From an uncultured Bacteroidaceae bacterium (GTDB taxonomy: Bacteria > Bacteroidota > Bacteroidia > Bacteroidales > Bacteroidaceae), in assembly GCA_905234735.1 (NCBI GenBank), contig CAJOJA010000026.1, forward strand, positions 1-32,796: a DNA stretch of 32,796 nt, in the 5' to 3' direction. The translations under genes were made by a program, and so were the position numbers. The notes beneath the pieces were generated by a model. The model searched no databases, had not been told where the DNA came from, and saw only the letters and a program-made list of their open reading frames with translations. Shown in pieces: positions 1 to 8,499 of this stretch; within the stretch, counting starts at the first letter, position 1; the number at the start of each line of letters is the position of its first letter.

Positions 1-21
1 GGTGGTAACAGAATAAATGAT

Positions 22-30
22 TATCTTTGC
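22..30 (+). promoter_or_regulatory. Bacteroidetes-type -7 promoter element
   Basis: TATCTTTGC matches the Bacteroidetes sigma-ABfr -7 consensus TAnnTTTG and is followed by ACTC, as at other promoters in this window (24440, 25826). The matching -33 region would lie at or before the window edge. It would give a leader of roughly 145 nt ahead of the gene at 183, unusually long here. Confidence 0.55.
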
Positions 31-101
31 ACTCACTAAGAAGCGTTCTTTGGAAATGTGTATAACGAGACAGAATATGTAATTCAGCTCGTTTCTAAAA
101 C

Positions 102-132
102 GTTACCTAATTACCATTTGAGTTAAGGTAAC
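102..132. repeat. Inverted repeat in the leader of the gene at 183
   Basis: GTTACCT (102-108) and AGGTAAC (126-132) are perfect 7-nt inverted arms, extendable through TAA/TTA with one bulge. A smaller pair, ACGAG (65-69) and CTCGT (88-92), lies just upstream. Together they could fold as two leader hairpins, or the 102-132 repeat could be an operator or a recombination site. The sequence does not decide between these. Confidence 0.45.
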
Positions 133-182
133 AAAGTGATTTCTAAAGAGTTATAAATTTCCCCGTAACAACAATCGGTGAT

Positions 183-1256
183 ATGGCTTTTTATGATGAA
201 GAGGATTTTGATTATTCTTTGACTCTTCCTTCTACCATTACAGAGTATTCTGAAGCAGCATTTGATGGGTTAGGAGTTTCTGCTTTGATATGGAACAGCA
301 ATAAGCCCCTTAGTAACAGACAATTTGAGGAATGCGATATTTCAACAGAGAACTTTCTTCTTTATGTAAAGGCCTCCGATTTGGCTCCAAGCAAGATAAA
401 GAATATTATTGTGAATGATATTGCTGAAAAAATAGTTTTGAGTAATAATGCACCTTTCCATTGTCCACGTGAATTTACTGCACGGCAAATTAGCTATCGG
501 AAGGCATTCAGATTGCAAACGGGATTAAATGGAGAATGTGCCGGATGGGAAACAATAGTCCTTCCATTTGACGTGCAGAATATATCTCATGCCACAAAAG
601 GCGTACTCACACCTTTTGCTGATTTTGCTTCTGGTGGTTCTTCGAAACCATTTTGGCTCTATTCCTATTCTGAGAATGGATTTGTGAAAGCGAGTTCCAT
701 CAAGGCCAATATTCCATATCTGATAGCAATGCCACACAATAGTAGCTATTCTTCTTCATACGATTTGTCGGGTTCTGTTACTTTTTCAGCAACTAATACT
801 AAAGTTCTGACGTCATACAGTATTAATGTCGCCGATAACGAGTATGAATTTTACCCTTCAAGTCAAGGTAAAACATTTATCCCATCATACTACTATTATC
901 CCGCATATCCACAATATTTTGTCCTTAATCGAACTGAATATAAGGATATAACAGGGACAATATATCCCGCAGGTAGTAAGTTCTTTGAATCGTTATTTCA
1001 ATGTAGTCCCTTTGAAGCATTCTTCTTTATGGAAGATGCAAACGTTAAAGGTTTTATTGACATCGAATTTGCTGATGACCAAGAAACATCCGTTAACGGA
1101 TGGATAAACGCAGAGAATACACACCAAAGTCAAGACGTATTTACAATTTCTGGGCAAAAAGTTAAGTCCATGCTTACTGATGAGCACGGGATACATAATT
1201 CTCAGTTGCCTAAGGGTATATATATTATTCGTGGAAAGAAAATTATGGTTAAATAA
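183..1256 (+). CDS. Secreted-type surface protein, apparently N-terminally truncated (BspA-like LRR remnant, T9SS-like tail)
   Basis: 357 residues. The first ~70 residues (around LPSTITEYSEAAFDG and ALIWNSN) resemble one or two units of BspA/LRR_5-type leucine-rich repeats. The middle is a beta-rich region of unknown fold. The end (about 318-357, FTISGQKV ... GIYIIRGKKIMVK) is the short T9SS-like sorting tail common in Prevotella surface proteins. Relatives normally begin with a signal peptide and many LRR units. Here there is neither, and an in-frame TAA at 144-146 rules out a longer start. It is therefore probably a 5'-truncated derivative, or a cassette that has lost its front. It is followed 20 nt later by another secreted protein with the same type of tail. 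Confidence 0.6.
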   Translation: MAFYDEEDFDYSLTLPSTITEYSEAAFDGLGVSALIWNSNKPLSNRQFEECDISTENFLLYVKASDLAPSKIKNIIVNDIAEKIVLSNNAPFHCPREFTARQISYRKAFRLQTGLNGECAGWETIVLPFDVQNISHATKGVLTPFADFASGGSSKPFWLYSYSENGFVKASSIKANIPYLIAMPHNSSYSSSYDLSGSVTFSATNTKVLTSYSINVADNEYEFYPSSQGKTFIPSYYYYPAYPQYFVLNRTEYKDITGTIYPAGSKFFESLFQCSPFEAFFFMEDANVKGFIDIEFADDQETSVNGWINAENTHQSQDVFTISGQKVKSMLTDEHGIHNSQLPKGIYIIRGKKIMVK

Positions 1257-1276
1257 AATCAATAATCTATACCATT

Positions 1277-3994
1277 ATGAAAGTTAAAAATTTTGTTTTG
1301 TTGTTGGTATTACCAATGTTCTTCATTCTACCTATTTGGGCACAGCAAGGTGTAGCAGGCAAAACCATGTTAGAACGATTAGAGAGTGAAGGTTTGTATG
1401 TACATCAGTTGCAATCATTAAAATTAATTGATTGCGAGTATGTATTCATGAATGTTGCCACGGGAGAATATCTGAAGGGTGGCGGAAGCTGGGGTACACA
1501 CTTATTTGCAGGGAAAATCGGAGTGCCATTGAAGATTATTCCATCGGGTGCAAAATATAGGCTATATTCGGGAATCAATGGAGGATATGTAAATATAGGT
1601 GGTTTTATCGACGGTACGATTGACACTTATGTTGACATGGATATCAAACAAATAGCTGATGGCATATTCACCATTTCGGCTATAAATAACTACTTGATGA
1701 AAGTTGACGAAGAAACAAGTCTTGTGGATTTCTATGGTGAAGAAGCCTCAGACACAAAGGCGCAATGGAAAATTGTGAATGCCGAATTATTGCAATATGT
1801 AAATGAAGTGAATTTACACCTAGCTACAGAGAACAATCCTGTTGATGCTACATTTATGATTCCATGTGCAGATATCGAAAATGCCCATTTTCCCAGTAAT
1901 GAAGCATGGATTGTCGAAGAAAATGGGACGAAAATTGTATGGGGAATTCAGACTATTGATTCTGAACCTATTATGGAAGTGTACAGACACCTCGGAGTCA
2001 CGAATGGTTTTTCTGTTAGCCAAACCATCACTCTACCTCCAGGCCTATATAAACTTCAGGTACAGGGGTTTTACAGAGATGGATATTATGATCAAGCAGC
2101 TATTGCGCATAATAATGGAACCGAAGAGATATGTGCTTCGCTTTTTGCTAATGAGAAAAGCATTCCTCTTAAATCTATTTTCAGCGAAAATCGGAAAAAA
2201 GCAGATAAGGGATTTGCTGTGATGTCGACTGCTGGATATGTGCCAAATTCATTTACTCAAGCAGGCTATACATTCCAACAAGGAGCATACGAAAACGAAC
2301 TTATGTTTATTGTTGAAGAAGGGCATGAAGAAGTTACGATAGGAATAAAAGGCACGGCTTCTGATAAACCCTATAACTGGACCGCATTCGACAATTTCCG
2401 CCTAACATATTATGGTTCTCAATCGATTGAGGCTAATCAGTCATATTATGTGATGAACGTAGCTAAACAGAAATACATCTCCAACGGTTCTTATTGGGGA
2501 ACGCATATTATGGTAAGTGACCATGGTATTCAAATCGTACCCCAAAAGACGGGAGCATATTATATTCTATACAGTGGCTTTTTCTCTCCTGTAGATGATA
2601 GAGATGGAGCTCCCTATGGTGCTATTGGGTTAGAAGGATATGTAAACAATTACCAAGAAATTAGTCACCGAATAACTAACGTACAAAGTGGAACCTATTT
2701 CATTCAAGCACTTAATGGGGCTTTATTATCGTCAAATAACGATGATAATGAGGTGAATTTCATTGGTTATGACACCAATGATTCTCACGCCCATTGGATT
2801 TTTATTCCAGAGGAAACTGTGGATGTTAATCGAATTGTTGCTCTGGAGTTTGCAGATGAAACTCATCCTATTGATGTTACATATAAAATAAATGACCCCG
2901 GTATGGATCCAGAAGATGCTCGTTGGGAGTGGTATGCTTATCGCGATGATGGAACAGAATGGTATGCAGGAGCTGGCACAATGGATAGTGAATCAATTTC
3001 AGAAATCTATAGAGGCACAGGATCTGGAGAATATTCTGTATTTCAAACCATAAAGCTACAGACAGGACACTACAAACTTAAAGTTCAGGCATTTTACAGG
3101 GATGGCAGTTATTTTTATGCAGGCCAAAGGCATAATGATGGAACAGAACAATTAGATGCGATATTATTTGCTGGAGACGTTTACGAAGTTCCGATTAAAT
3201 CGATATTCGATGAAGCAAAAATGCGTTCTGAGCGAGGATGGTCAACATGGACAGAAGCAGGAGGCTTTATCCCCAACACTATGGCTGAAGCAGGATATGC
3301 GTTTCAAACGGGTGCATACGAAAATGAGTTGGATTTTGATGTGACAGAAGAAGACGAAGGTGAGTTTCAAATTGGTATAATGGGACTTGAAAGTTTTCAC
3401 TATCAGAACTGGTTAGCATTTGACAATTTCAGACTTTATTATTATGGCAATAAACAGCAGGAAACCACCCATACAGTAACATATATGATTGATGGAGAAA
3501 CCATTTATACGATAGATTTGAACATTGGCGGAACAATCTCTCATATACAAGCACCAGAGAAAGAAGGATATACATTTAAGGGTTGGAATATTACTCAGGA
3601 AATAATGGGAAACGAAGACGTTGTTATTACAGGAACTTATGAAGTTAATTCGTACATAATTTATTATTATGTTAATAATGAAATATGGGCAACAGATGAA
3701 GTAAACTATGGCGACCCCGTGGTGCTTCGTGAATCCTGCGAGTCAGATAATCCAAACCATACTTTCGATGGATGGGATGGTGAGCACTATGATACCATGC
3801 CCGCACATGATATAAGATATGATGCTCGTTTCACAGATGGTATAGATGGACTACAAATGGATGGCTCCAGAACGGTGAAAGTATATGCCGTTGACGGCCG
3901 TTTGATTCATTCAAATGTGCCTGTCAAAGACATTCAGAAGGTTTTACCTGCTGGCATATACATCATTAATGGACAAAAGATCATTGTAAAATAA
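1277..3994 (+). CDS. Large secreted protein: two ~340-residue modules, InlB-type repeats, T9SS-like tail
   Basis: 905 residues with a clear signal peptide (MKVKNFVLLLVLPMFF...WAQ). Two homologous modules follow, roughly residues 45-380 and 385-730. Each has a trefoil-like front part (WGTH ... YRLYSG or YILYSG) and a jelly-roll-like rear part. The shared rear motifs are FYRDG, H-N-x-GTE, SIF, QxGAYENEL and AFDNFRL-x-YYG. Residues ~735-870 contain two Listeria-Bacteroides (InlB B-type) repeats with GYTFKGWN and HTFDGWD. The last ~40 residues are a T9SS-like tail (VYAVDGRLI ... GIYIINGQKIIVK). It is probably a cell-surface adhesin or glycan-binding protein, and no catalytic motif is recognised. 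The reading frame is intact and AT-rich. Confidence 0.8.
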   Translation: MKVKNFVLLLVLPMFFILPIWAQQGVAGKTMLERLESEGLYVHQLQSLKLIDCEYVFMNVATGEYLKGGGSWGTHLFAGKIGVPLKIIPSGAKYRLYSGINGGYVNIGGFIDGTIDTYVDMDIKQIADGIFTISAINNYLMKVDEETSLVDFYGEEASDTKAQWKIVNAELLQYVNEVNLHLATENNPVDATFMIPCADIENAHFPSNEAWIVEENGTKIVWGIQTIDSEPIMEVYRHLGVTNGFSVSQTITLPPGLYKLQVQGFYRDGYYDQAAIAHNNGTEEICASLFANEKSIPLKSIFSENRKKADKGFAVMSTAGYVPNSFTQAGYTFQQGAYENELMFIVEEGHEEVTIGIKGTASDKPYNWTAFDNFRLTYYGSQSIEANQSYYVMNVAKQKYISNGSYWGTHIMVSDHGIQIVPQKTGAYYILYSGFFSPVDDRDGAPYGAIGLEGYVNNYQEISHRITNVQSGTYFIQALNGALLSSNNDDNEVNFIGYDTNDSHAHWIFIPEETVDVNRIVALEFADETHPIDVTYKINDPGMDPEDARWEWYAYRDDGTEWYAGAGTMDSESISEIYRGTGSGEYSVFQTIKLQTGHYKLKVQAFYRDGSYFYAGQRHNDGTEQLDAILFAGDVYEVPIKSIFDEAKMRSERGWSTWTEAGGFIPNTMAEAGYAFQTGAYENELDFDVTEEDEGEFQIGIMGLESFHYQNWLAFDNFRLYYYGNKQQETTHTVTYMIDGETIYTIDLNIGGTISHIQAPEKEGYTFKGWNITQEIMGNEDVVITGTYEVNSYIIYYYVNNEIWATDEVNYGDPVVLRESCESDNPNHTFDGWDGEHYDTMPAHDIRYDARFTDGIDGLQMDGSRTVKVYAVDGRLIHSNVPVKDIQKVLPAGIYIINGQKIIVK

Positions 3995-4006
3995 TACGGC
4001 TTTTAA

Positions 4007-4936
4007 ATGCAGTCCATACGTACATTTATCCTTATTCCTTTGCTGTTCTTTTCCTTGTGTGCGTTGGCACAAAAGGAGAAGACAGTAGAGGTGGATGCTG
4101 AATATTACTATGATGAGGATGTCTCGAAGGCAAATGCGAGGCAGCATGTCCTTAATCAGGCTAGATTAAATGCTATTAAGAAAGCATTTCCCGGAACCAT
4201 CATCGCCCAGGAGAATACGTTGGTGCTCAGTAGCAATACAAGTGGTGATGCAGAAGATTTCTATTCTTTCAGTAAAATTGCATCCAGAGGAGAAATCATA
4301 AAAGAAGATTACAGGTTTGTAAAACTTCCAGAAAACGAAATCGGACAAGATGGCTTTCGCTGTATATTGAAAGCACGTGTCCGTGAACTTTGGAACAAAC
4401 CGGAATTCTCTTGGTCAATCTTACATAATGGGGTGGATGAAAAGGATTCAACAACAGTGTTTGTAGAAGGAGACCATTTATATTTGTCCTTTGATGCTCC
4501 GTGTGATGGATATTTGGCTGTTTATTGCATTTATGGTGATTATAAAACGGCGCAATGTCTGATTCCTCATCAGAAAGACGGGAAGGGTATTTACCGAATA
4601 AGGGGTGGTCAACATTATGTGTTTTTTGCTCCCCAAGTGGATAATGGTGATGGTGATGTCAACCACTGGACAGATGAGCTAATTCCATTTTGTGCTGGAG
4701 AACATGTGGAATATCCCCAGTTCTATGCCATCTTTTCCAAACGGGAGTTTACATGTGCTGAGAAGGCTAAAAAGGCAAATAGGTCACAGCGAATAGGAGG
4801 CAAGGACTATTCTGTCCCACCAGAATTGTCCTATCGAGATTTCGAAAATTGGCTGACAAGACAACGAATCAATGACGAGGGAATGCAAATTGAAATAAAA
4901 CAAATTAAAATTCTAAAAAGGGGAAACGATAATTAA
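4007..4936 (+). CDS. Exported DUF4384-type protein with an LPP20/FlgT-like N-terminal region
   Basis: 309 residues. The signal peptide is MQSIRTFILIPLLFFSLCALAQ. Residues ~23-130 (VEVDAEYYYDEDVSKANARQ, then QARLNAIKKAF) match the pattern of the Bacteroidetes LPP20/FlgT_N-like region, in which a helix rich in Ala and Arg follows a beta strand. Residues ~147-245 (VFVEGDHLYLSFDAPCDGYL ... RGGQHYVFFAP) look like the DUF4384 beta domain. It starts 12 nt after the preceding gene and is followed 22 nt later by another exported protein, so an operon is likely. DUF4384 proteins are envelope proteins of poorly known role; no enzymatic residues are evident. Confidence 0.75.
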   Translation: MQSIRTFILIPLLFFSLCALAQKEKTVEVDAEYYYDEDVSKANARQHVLNQARLNAIKKAFPGTIIAQENTLVLSSNTSGDAEDFYSFSKIASRGEIIKEDYRFVKLPENEIGQDGFRCILKARVRELWNKPEFSWSILHNGVDEKDSTTVFVEGDHLYLSFDAPCDGYLAVYCIYGDYKTAQCLIPHQKDGKGIYRIRGGQHYVFFAPQVDNGDGDVNHWTDELIPFCAGEHVEYPQFYAIFSKREFTCAEKAKKANRSQRIGGKDYSVPPELSYRDFENWLTRQRINDEGMQIEIKQIKILKRGNDN

Positions 4937-4958
4937 TTTTTAAATCATTCAAACAACT

Positions 4959-5579
4959 ATGAAAAAATTTATCATTATTTTGTTAGCCATGCTGACAACA
5001 TCGGTTTCCGTGCATGCAGGAAACCCGACAGAGAGTGACATTAAAAAGATGGTTAAAGCCAAATTAAAGGAACTGAAAAAAGAAGGATGGACAGTCTTCG
5101 GAACCGCATTGCCGTTAGATGCTGCCCTGAGCAACTATTATCAGGCGTATTTTAAGTTGGGAGATAATGGTTGCGAACAGACGGGTAATGGTTCTGAAAG
5201 CGAGAACAAGACCATCCTCCACGCCAAGGCTGTGGCAGATGCCATGCGCGGCTATTCTGCAAAAGCCAGTAATAATGTCAGTGCGGAGACCACGGATGCG
5301 CTGAACAGTATCAGCGGAAAGGATTTGGAAGATTTCCGCTCTACGTACGAGAGTAAAGTCCGTAAAACCATCAGCAGCCAACTGAAAGAATACTACAGCA
5401 TTATCCGACCGAGCCAAACGATAAAGGGCTGCTATGAGATGCAGACCTTCTTCCTCGTGGACGAACGGGAGGCAGTGAAGGCCAGATTGCAGGCGATGAA
5501 AGAGACATTCTTTGAGAAGAAATTCAATAAGGAAATGCTCGCTCCACTGGAGGCGGCAGTTGGATTACCTGTCAAGTAA
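4959..5579 (+). CDS. Exported protein of unknown function (206 aa)
   Basis: The signal peptide is MKKFIIILLAMLTTSVSVHA. The mature part is alpha-helical and charged, with AKLKELKKEGW, an ILHAKAVADAMRGYSAKASN segment, and a C-terminal KARLQAMKETFFEKKFN helix. The alternation of a strand with an Ala-rich helix is faintly like the LPP20-type region of the preceding protein, so the two may be structural relatives; this is inference. It lies between the DUF4384-type gene and the transglutaminase-like gene with gaps of 22 and 9 nt, consistent with one transcript. I do not recognise a named family. Confidence 0.75.
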   Translation: MKKFIIILLAMLTTSVSVHAGNPTESDIKKMVKAKLKELKKEGWTVFGTALPLDAALSNYYQAYFKLGDNGCEQTGNGSESENKTILHAKAVADAMRGYSAKASNNVSAETTDALNSISGKDLEDFRSTYESKVRKTISSQLKEYYSIIRPSQTIKGCYEMQTFFLVDEREAVKARLQAMKETFFEKKFNKEMLAPLEAAVGLPVK

Positions 5580-5588
5580 CGGCTCAGT

Positions 5589-7331
5589 ATGAGGTATCGA
5601 AGTATTATTACTTGCCTATTAATTGGAGTCTGTGCATCATCGAATGCGCAGACTCCAATGGATAATTACAACCGTATGCGCGATAGCATAATGGCGATAT
5701 ATAACCATAAACATGACTCTATTGTAGATGAGTACGAACGCTTCCGCGACAGTTGTAATGCTGAATACGCTAAATTCCTGAAAGAGGCCTGGAAACCTTT
5801 TAAGGGTGAAAAGGGCATCGAAGCTCCGAAGGAGAACATGCGCCTGCCCAAGGAGGTTCTGGAGCAGATGAAGAACACCAGCCAGATAGTGGCCATGAAA
5901 ACGGCAAAGCCAGAGGAAACGGCTTTCAATGTGCGCGATGCTATGGCCAAAGCCAGGAACTTCTTCAGAAGCTTGAAACCGGCGCAGCCGTTGGTGAAGG
6001 AACGCCCATCGGAATGGACACGACGGAAGCCGGAGCCTAAGGTGAAAAAGGAAGCTGAAGAGAAACAGACCGTAGCCGTGCAGACGCCTGATGTGAAGCC
6101 GGAGATACAAAATTTGATACCGCAAGGGAAGGAGGATGAAAAGGCGCATGTTGATGAGCCAACGGTAAAGCTGATGTCCTTTGATTTCTATGGTACGGAA
6201 ATGCAGGTGAACATTGGGAATCTCCATGATGTCTTGAAACTGAAGGAGGCCACAAACGAAGATGTGTCAGAGGCGTGGACACTTTGCTCAAAGCCGGAGT
6301 ATGTCAGTCTGATTCAAGACTGCCTGTCGCTGAAGCGTGAATATAACCTGGGCGACTGGGCATATCTGCAAATGATAAAGGCTATGGCAGATGAGGCTTT
6401 CGGGGAAGGTAGCGACGAAAGTACGTTTCTCACGACCTACATCTATAGTCAGTCTGGATATTGTGTCCGACTGGGGCGGGATAATGACAGACTGTTGATG
6501 CTTTACACCTCTCATCACGAGATCTATGATCGTTCTATATGGCTTATTGACAGGCAGCAATTCTATGCGCTGAATGCCTCCCAAAGCCTCAGTGCGGCTA
6601 ATGTCTGTGACAAGGCATTTAACCCAGAGGAGCAACCGCTTTCGCTGTGGATGAATGGCCCCATAAAATTGGATGAAAAACCCTCGAAGGAGCGGATTAT
6701 CCAATCGGATAAATATCCAGAGATGAAGATGAAGGTAACGGTTAACGAGAATCTCATCCGCTATTACAACGACTATCCTAATTCCCAGTTGGGGAACGAT
6801 GTCCTGACTCGATGGGCCATTTATGCGGAAACACCATTGAATGAGGAGGTCAAACAACAAATCTACCCCACATTAAGGGAAGAGTTGAAGGATTTGCCTG
6901 AAGACGAACAGGTATGTCGGCTGCTCAGTCTCATTCAGCCCCGCGACACTACTTCCGGAGTAAACCCCTGGATGAGTCTGGTCTATGATTACGATGAAAC
7001 CCGGTGGGGAGGGGATCGTGTCTTCTTCCCAGAAGAAACGCTGTTTTACCCGTATTCTGACTGCGAAGACCATGCGATACTCTTCTCTCGCCTGGTGCGC
7101 GACTTAGTGGGGTTGAAGGTACTTCTGGTATATTATAAGAGTCCCCCATCCGAGGGTAATCATTTGGCAACAGCTGTTCATTTCACTAAAACACCTACTA
7201 TGGGAAATGGTGAGGCATTGAGATATGAGGGCGAAACCTATTATATCTGTGACCCCACGAACTGGATTCCACAACCAGGAGTGAGAATGGATGGGATGAA
7301 AAATCCAGTACAAGTGATTCTGCTCAATTAG
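5589..7331 (+). CDS. Exported transglutaminase-like cysteine peptidase
   Basis: 580 residues. The signal peptide is MRYRSIITCLLIGVCASSNAQ. Residues ~25-65 are a charged coiled-coil-like stretch and ~120-200 a Lys/Pro/Glu-rich linker. The C-terminal domain has the transglutaminase-core triad: Cys near residue 492 in SDCEDHAILFSRLV, His in NHLATAVHF near 524-531, and Asp near 554 in YYICDPTNW. Such domains act as proteases, amidases or crosslinkers on envelope substrates. The substrate here is unknown. It is the last gene before a strong hairpin, in a run of exported proteins starting at 1277. The central domain (~200-450) is unassigned. Confidence 0.78.
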   Translation: MRYRSIITCLLIGVCASSNAQTPMDNYNRMRDSIMAIYNHKHDSIVDEYERFRDSCNAEYAKFLKEAWKPFKGEKGIEAPKENMRLPKEVLEQMKNTSQIVAMKTAKPEETAFNVRDAMAKARNFFRSLKPAQPLVKERPSEWTRRKPEPKVKKEAEEKQTVAVQTPDVKPEIQNLIPQGKEDEKAHVDEPTVKLMSFDFYGTEMQVNIGNLHDVLKLKEATNEDVSEAWTLCSKPEYVSLIQDCLSLKREYNLGDWAYLQMIKAMADEAFGEGSDESTFLTTYIYSQSGYCVRLGRDNDRLLMLYTSHHEIYDRSIWLIDRQQFYALNASQSLSAANVCDKAFNPEEQPLSLWMNGPIKLDEKPSKERIIQSDKYPEMKMKVTVNENLIRYYNDYPNSQLGNDVLTRWAIYAETPLNEEVKQQIYPTLREELKDLPEDEQVCRLLSLIQPRDTTSGVNPWMSLVYDYDETRWGGDRVFFPEETLFYPYSDCEDHAILFSRLVRDLVGLKVLLVYYKSPPSEGNHLATAVHFTKTPTMGNGEALRYEGETYYICDPTNWIPQPGVRMDGMKNPVQVILLN

Positions 7332-7343
7332 AAATCAAGTGTC

Positions 7344-7369
7344 GCGGAATCAGAGATTCTCTGATCCGC
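7344..7369 (+). terminator. Hairpin after the transglutaminase-like gene
   Basis: GCGGAATCAGAG and CTCTGATCCGC pair with one bulged A around a 3-nt loop, 12 nt after the stop codon. There is no U-tract, so it may act as a terminator or as a 3'-end stabiliser. Confidence 0.5.
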
Positions 7370-7466
7370 TGGTCTCTATAGTTCTTCCTTCGGGAAAATG
7401 TAGAATCACAATCAGAGGGGACAGGGACCTTCCATACAAGAAACATGCAGAAAAAGACGGAAAAGG

Positions 7467-7498
7467 TTTGAATACTGGAAAAATACTTGTACCTTTGT
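7467..7498 (+). promoter_or_regulatory. Promoter for the gene at 7536
   Basis: TTTG at 7467-7470, a 19-nt spacer, then TACCTTTG at 7490-7497, followed by TACTCGATTT. This matches the Bacteroidetes -33/-7 architecture and would place the transcription start roughly 30 nt before the ATG. Confidence 0.65.
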
Positions 7499-7535
7499 AC
7501 TCGATTTGAATTAGAGGTGAATCGGATAAATCAGA

Positions 7536-8450
7536 ATGACGAAGAAAAAGGTTTTATTTATAGCATTCCTCTTGGTGGCTTTGCTGCCCGTCGGGGCACA
7601 GACGGAGGAGGAGGTGGTGCAGAGCATTAAGGACGACATACAGGCCGTGAAGGCCCGAGCGCGTGAGACACGAACGCTGTTGCGCGACCAGGAGCGTGAA
7701 CTGCGTAAACTGACGACGGAACTGGAACGCACACGCTCCACTATACGGCAAAACAAGCAGCGTGCCCGCGATGCCAAAAAGAGCGGGAAGGAGTTTACCC
7801 CCAAACCCGTAGTGCGCACCTACCAGAGTGTCTATGCCGGCAATCCCGATATTCCTCAGGACCTTAAAGAGCCCATAGAACCTAAGGCCTCTAAAACCCC
7901 AAAAACCCCAAAAAACCTTAAAAAGCCTAAAACCCAAAAGGCCGAGAATGCTGAAAAAACCGTAGAGCAGCCTGAGAAGGCTCCCGCTGAACAGGCCGCA
8001 CCGGCCTCTGAGAAACCTGGCAAACAGGCCGCAGAAAAACCCGCTTCCGAGAAACCCTCCCAACAGTCCGCAGAGAAACCAGCCTCCGAGAAACCTGCTG
8101 AAAAGACAGCTTCCGCCGCTGGTCGCCGCCGCATCAGCGACAAGGAAGCCATACGGCAGCAGAAACAGCGCAACAAATACTACGAGGAAAGGCTGAAGGA
8201 TAAGCAGACGGCTGCCAAACAGGCCGAGAAACAGGCTGCGAAGGAGGCAGCTAAGGCCAAGAAGGAGGAAGCCAAGGCTGCGAAGGAGGCTGCCAAGGCG
8301 CGTAAGAAGCTGGAGAAGGAGAGGCGGAAGGAAGAACCTCCCGTAGCCTCTGCCCGACGGCAGCGCGATACCAAAAGCACAGAGGGCACAGAGAAGACAG
8401 AGAAGACGGAGGATGCAGAGGTGGAAGCTGACAACAACGCCGAAGAATAG
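7536..8450 (+). CDS. Exported Lys/Ala/Pro/Glu-rich coiled-coil protein
   Basis: 304 residues. The signal peptide is MTKKKVLFIAFLLVALLPVGAQ. Residues ~23-85 are a predicted coiled coil (ETRTLLRDQERELRKLTTEL). Residues ~110-195 are low-complexity, with PKTPKNLKKPK and repeated AEKPASEKP units. Residues ~200-270 are a second, TolA-like Ala/Lys/Glu helix. The acidic end is residues ~285-304. There is no recognisable fold or catalytic motif. The composition suggests a periplasm-spanning or envelope-tethering rod. The dense repeats would favour copy-number change. It has its own promoter at 7467-7498 and is followed by a large secreted protein 49 nt downstream. Confidence 0.75.
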   Translation: MTKKKVLFIAFLLVALLPVGAQTEEEVVQSIKDDIQAVKARARETRTLLRDQERELRKLTTELERTRSTIRQNKQRARDAKKSGKEFTPKPVVRTYQSVYAGNPDIPQDLKEPIEPKASKTPKTPKNLKKPKTQKAENAEKTVEQPEKAPAEQAAPASEKPGKQAAEKPASEKPSQQSAEKPASEKPAEKTASAAGRRRISDKEAIRQQKQRNKYYEERLKDKQTAAKQAEKQAAKEAAKAKKEEAKAAKEAAKARKKLEKERRKEEPPVASARRQRDTKSTEGTEKTEKTEDAEVEADNNAEE

Positions 8451-8499
8451 CAGAAAAAGTGTTTAATTAATCATACTCTATTAACTAACTCAAAAAACA

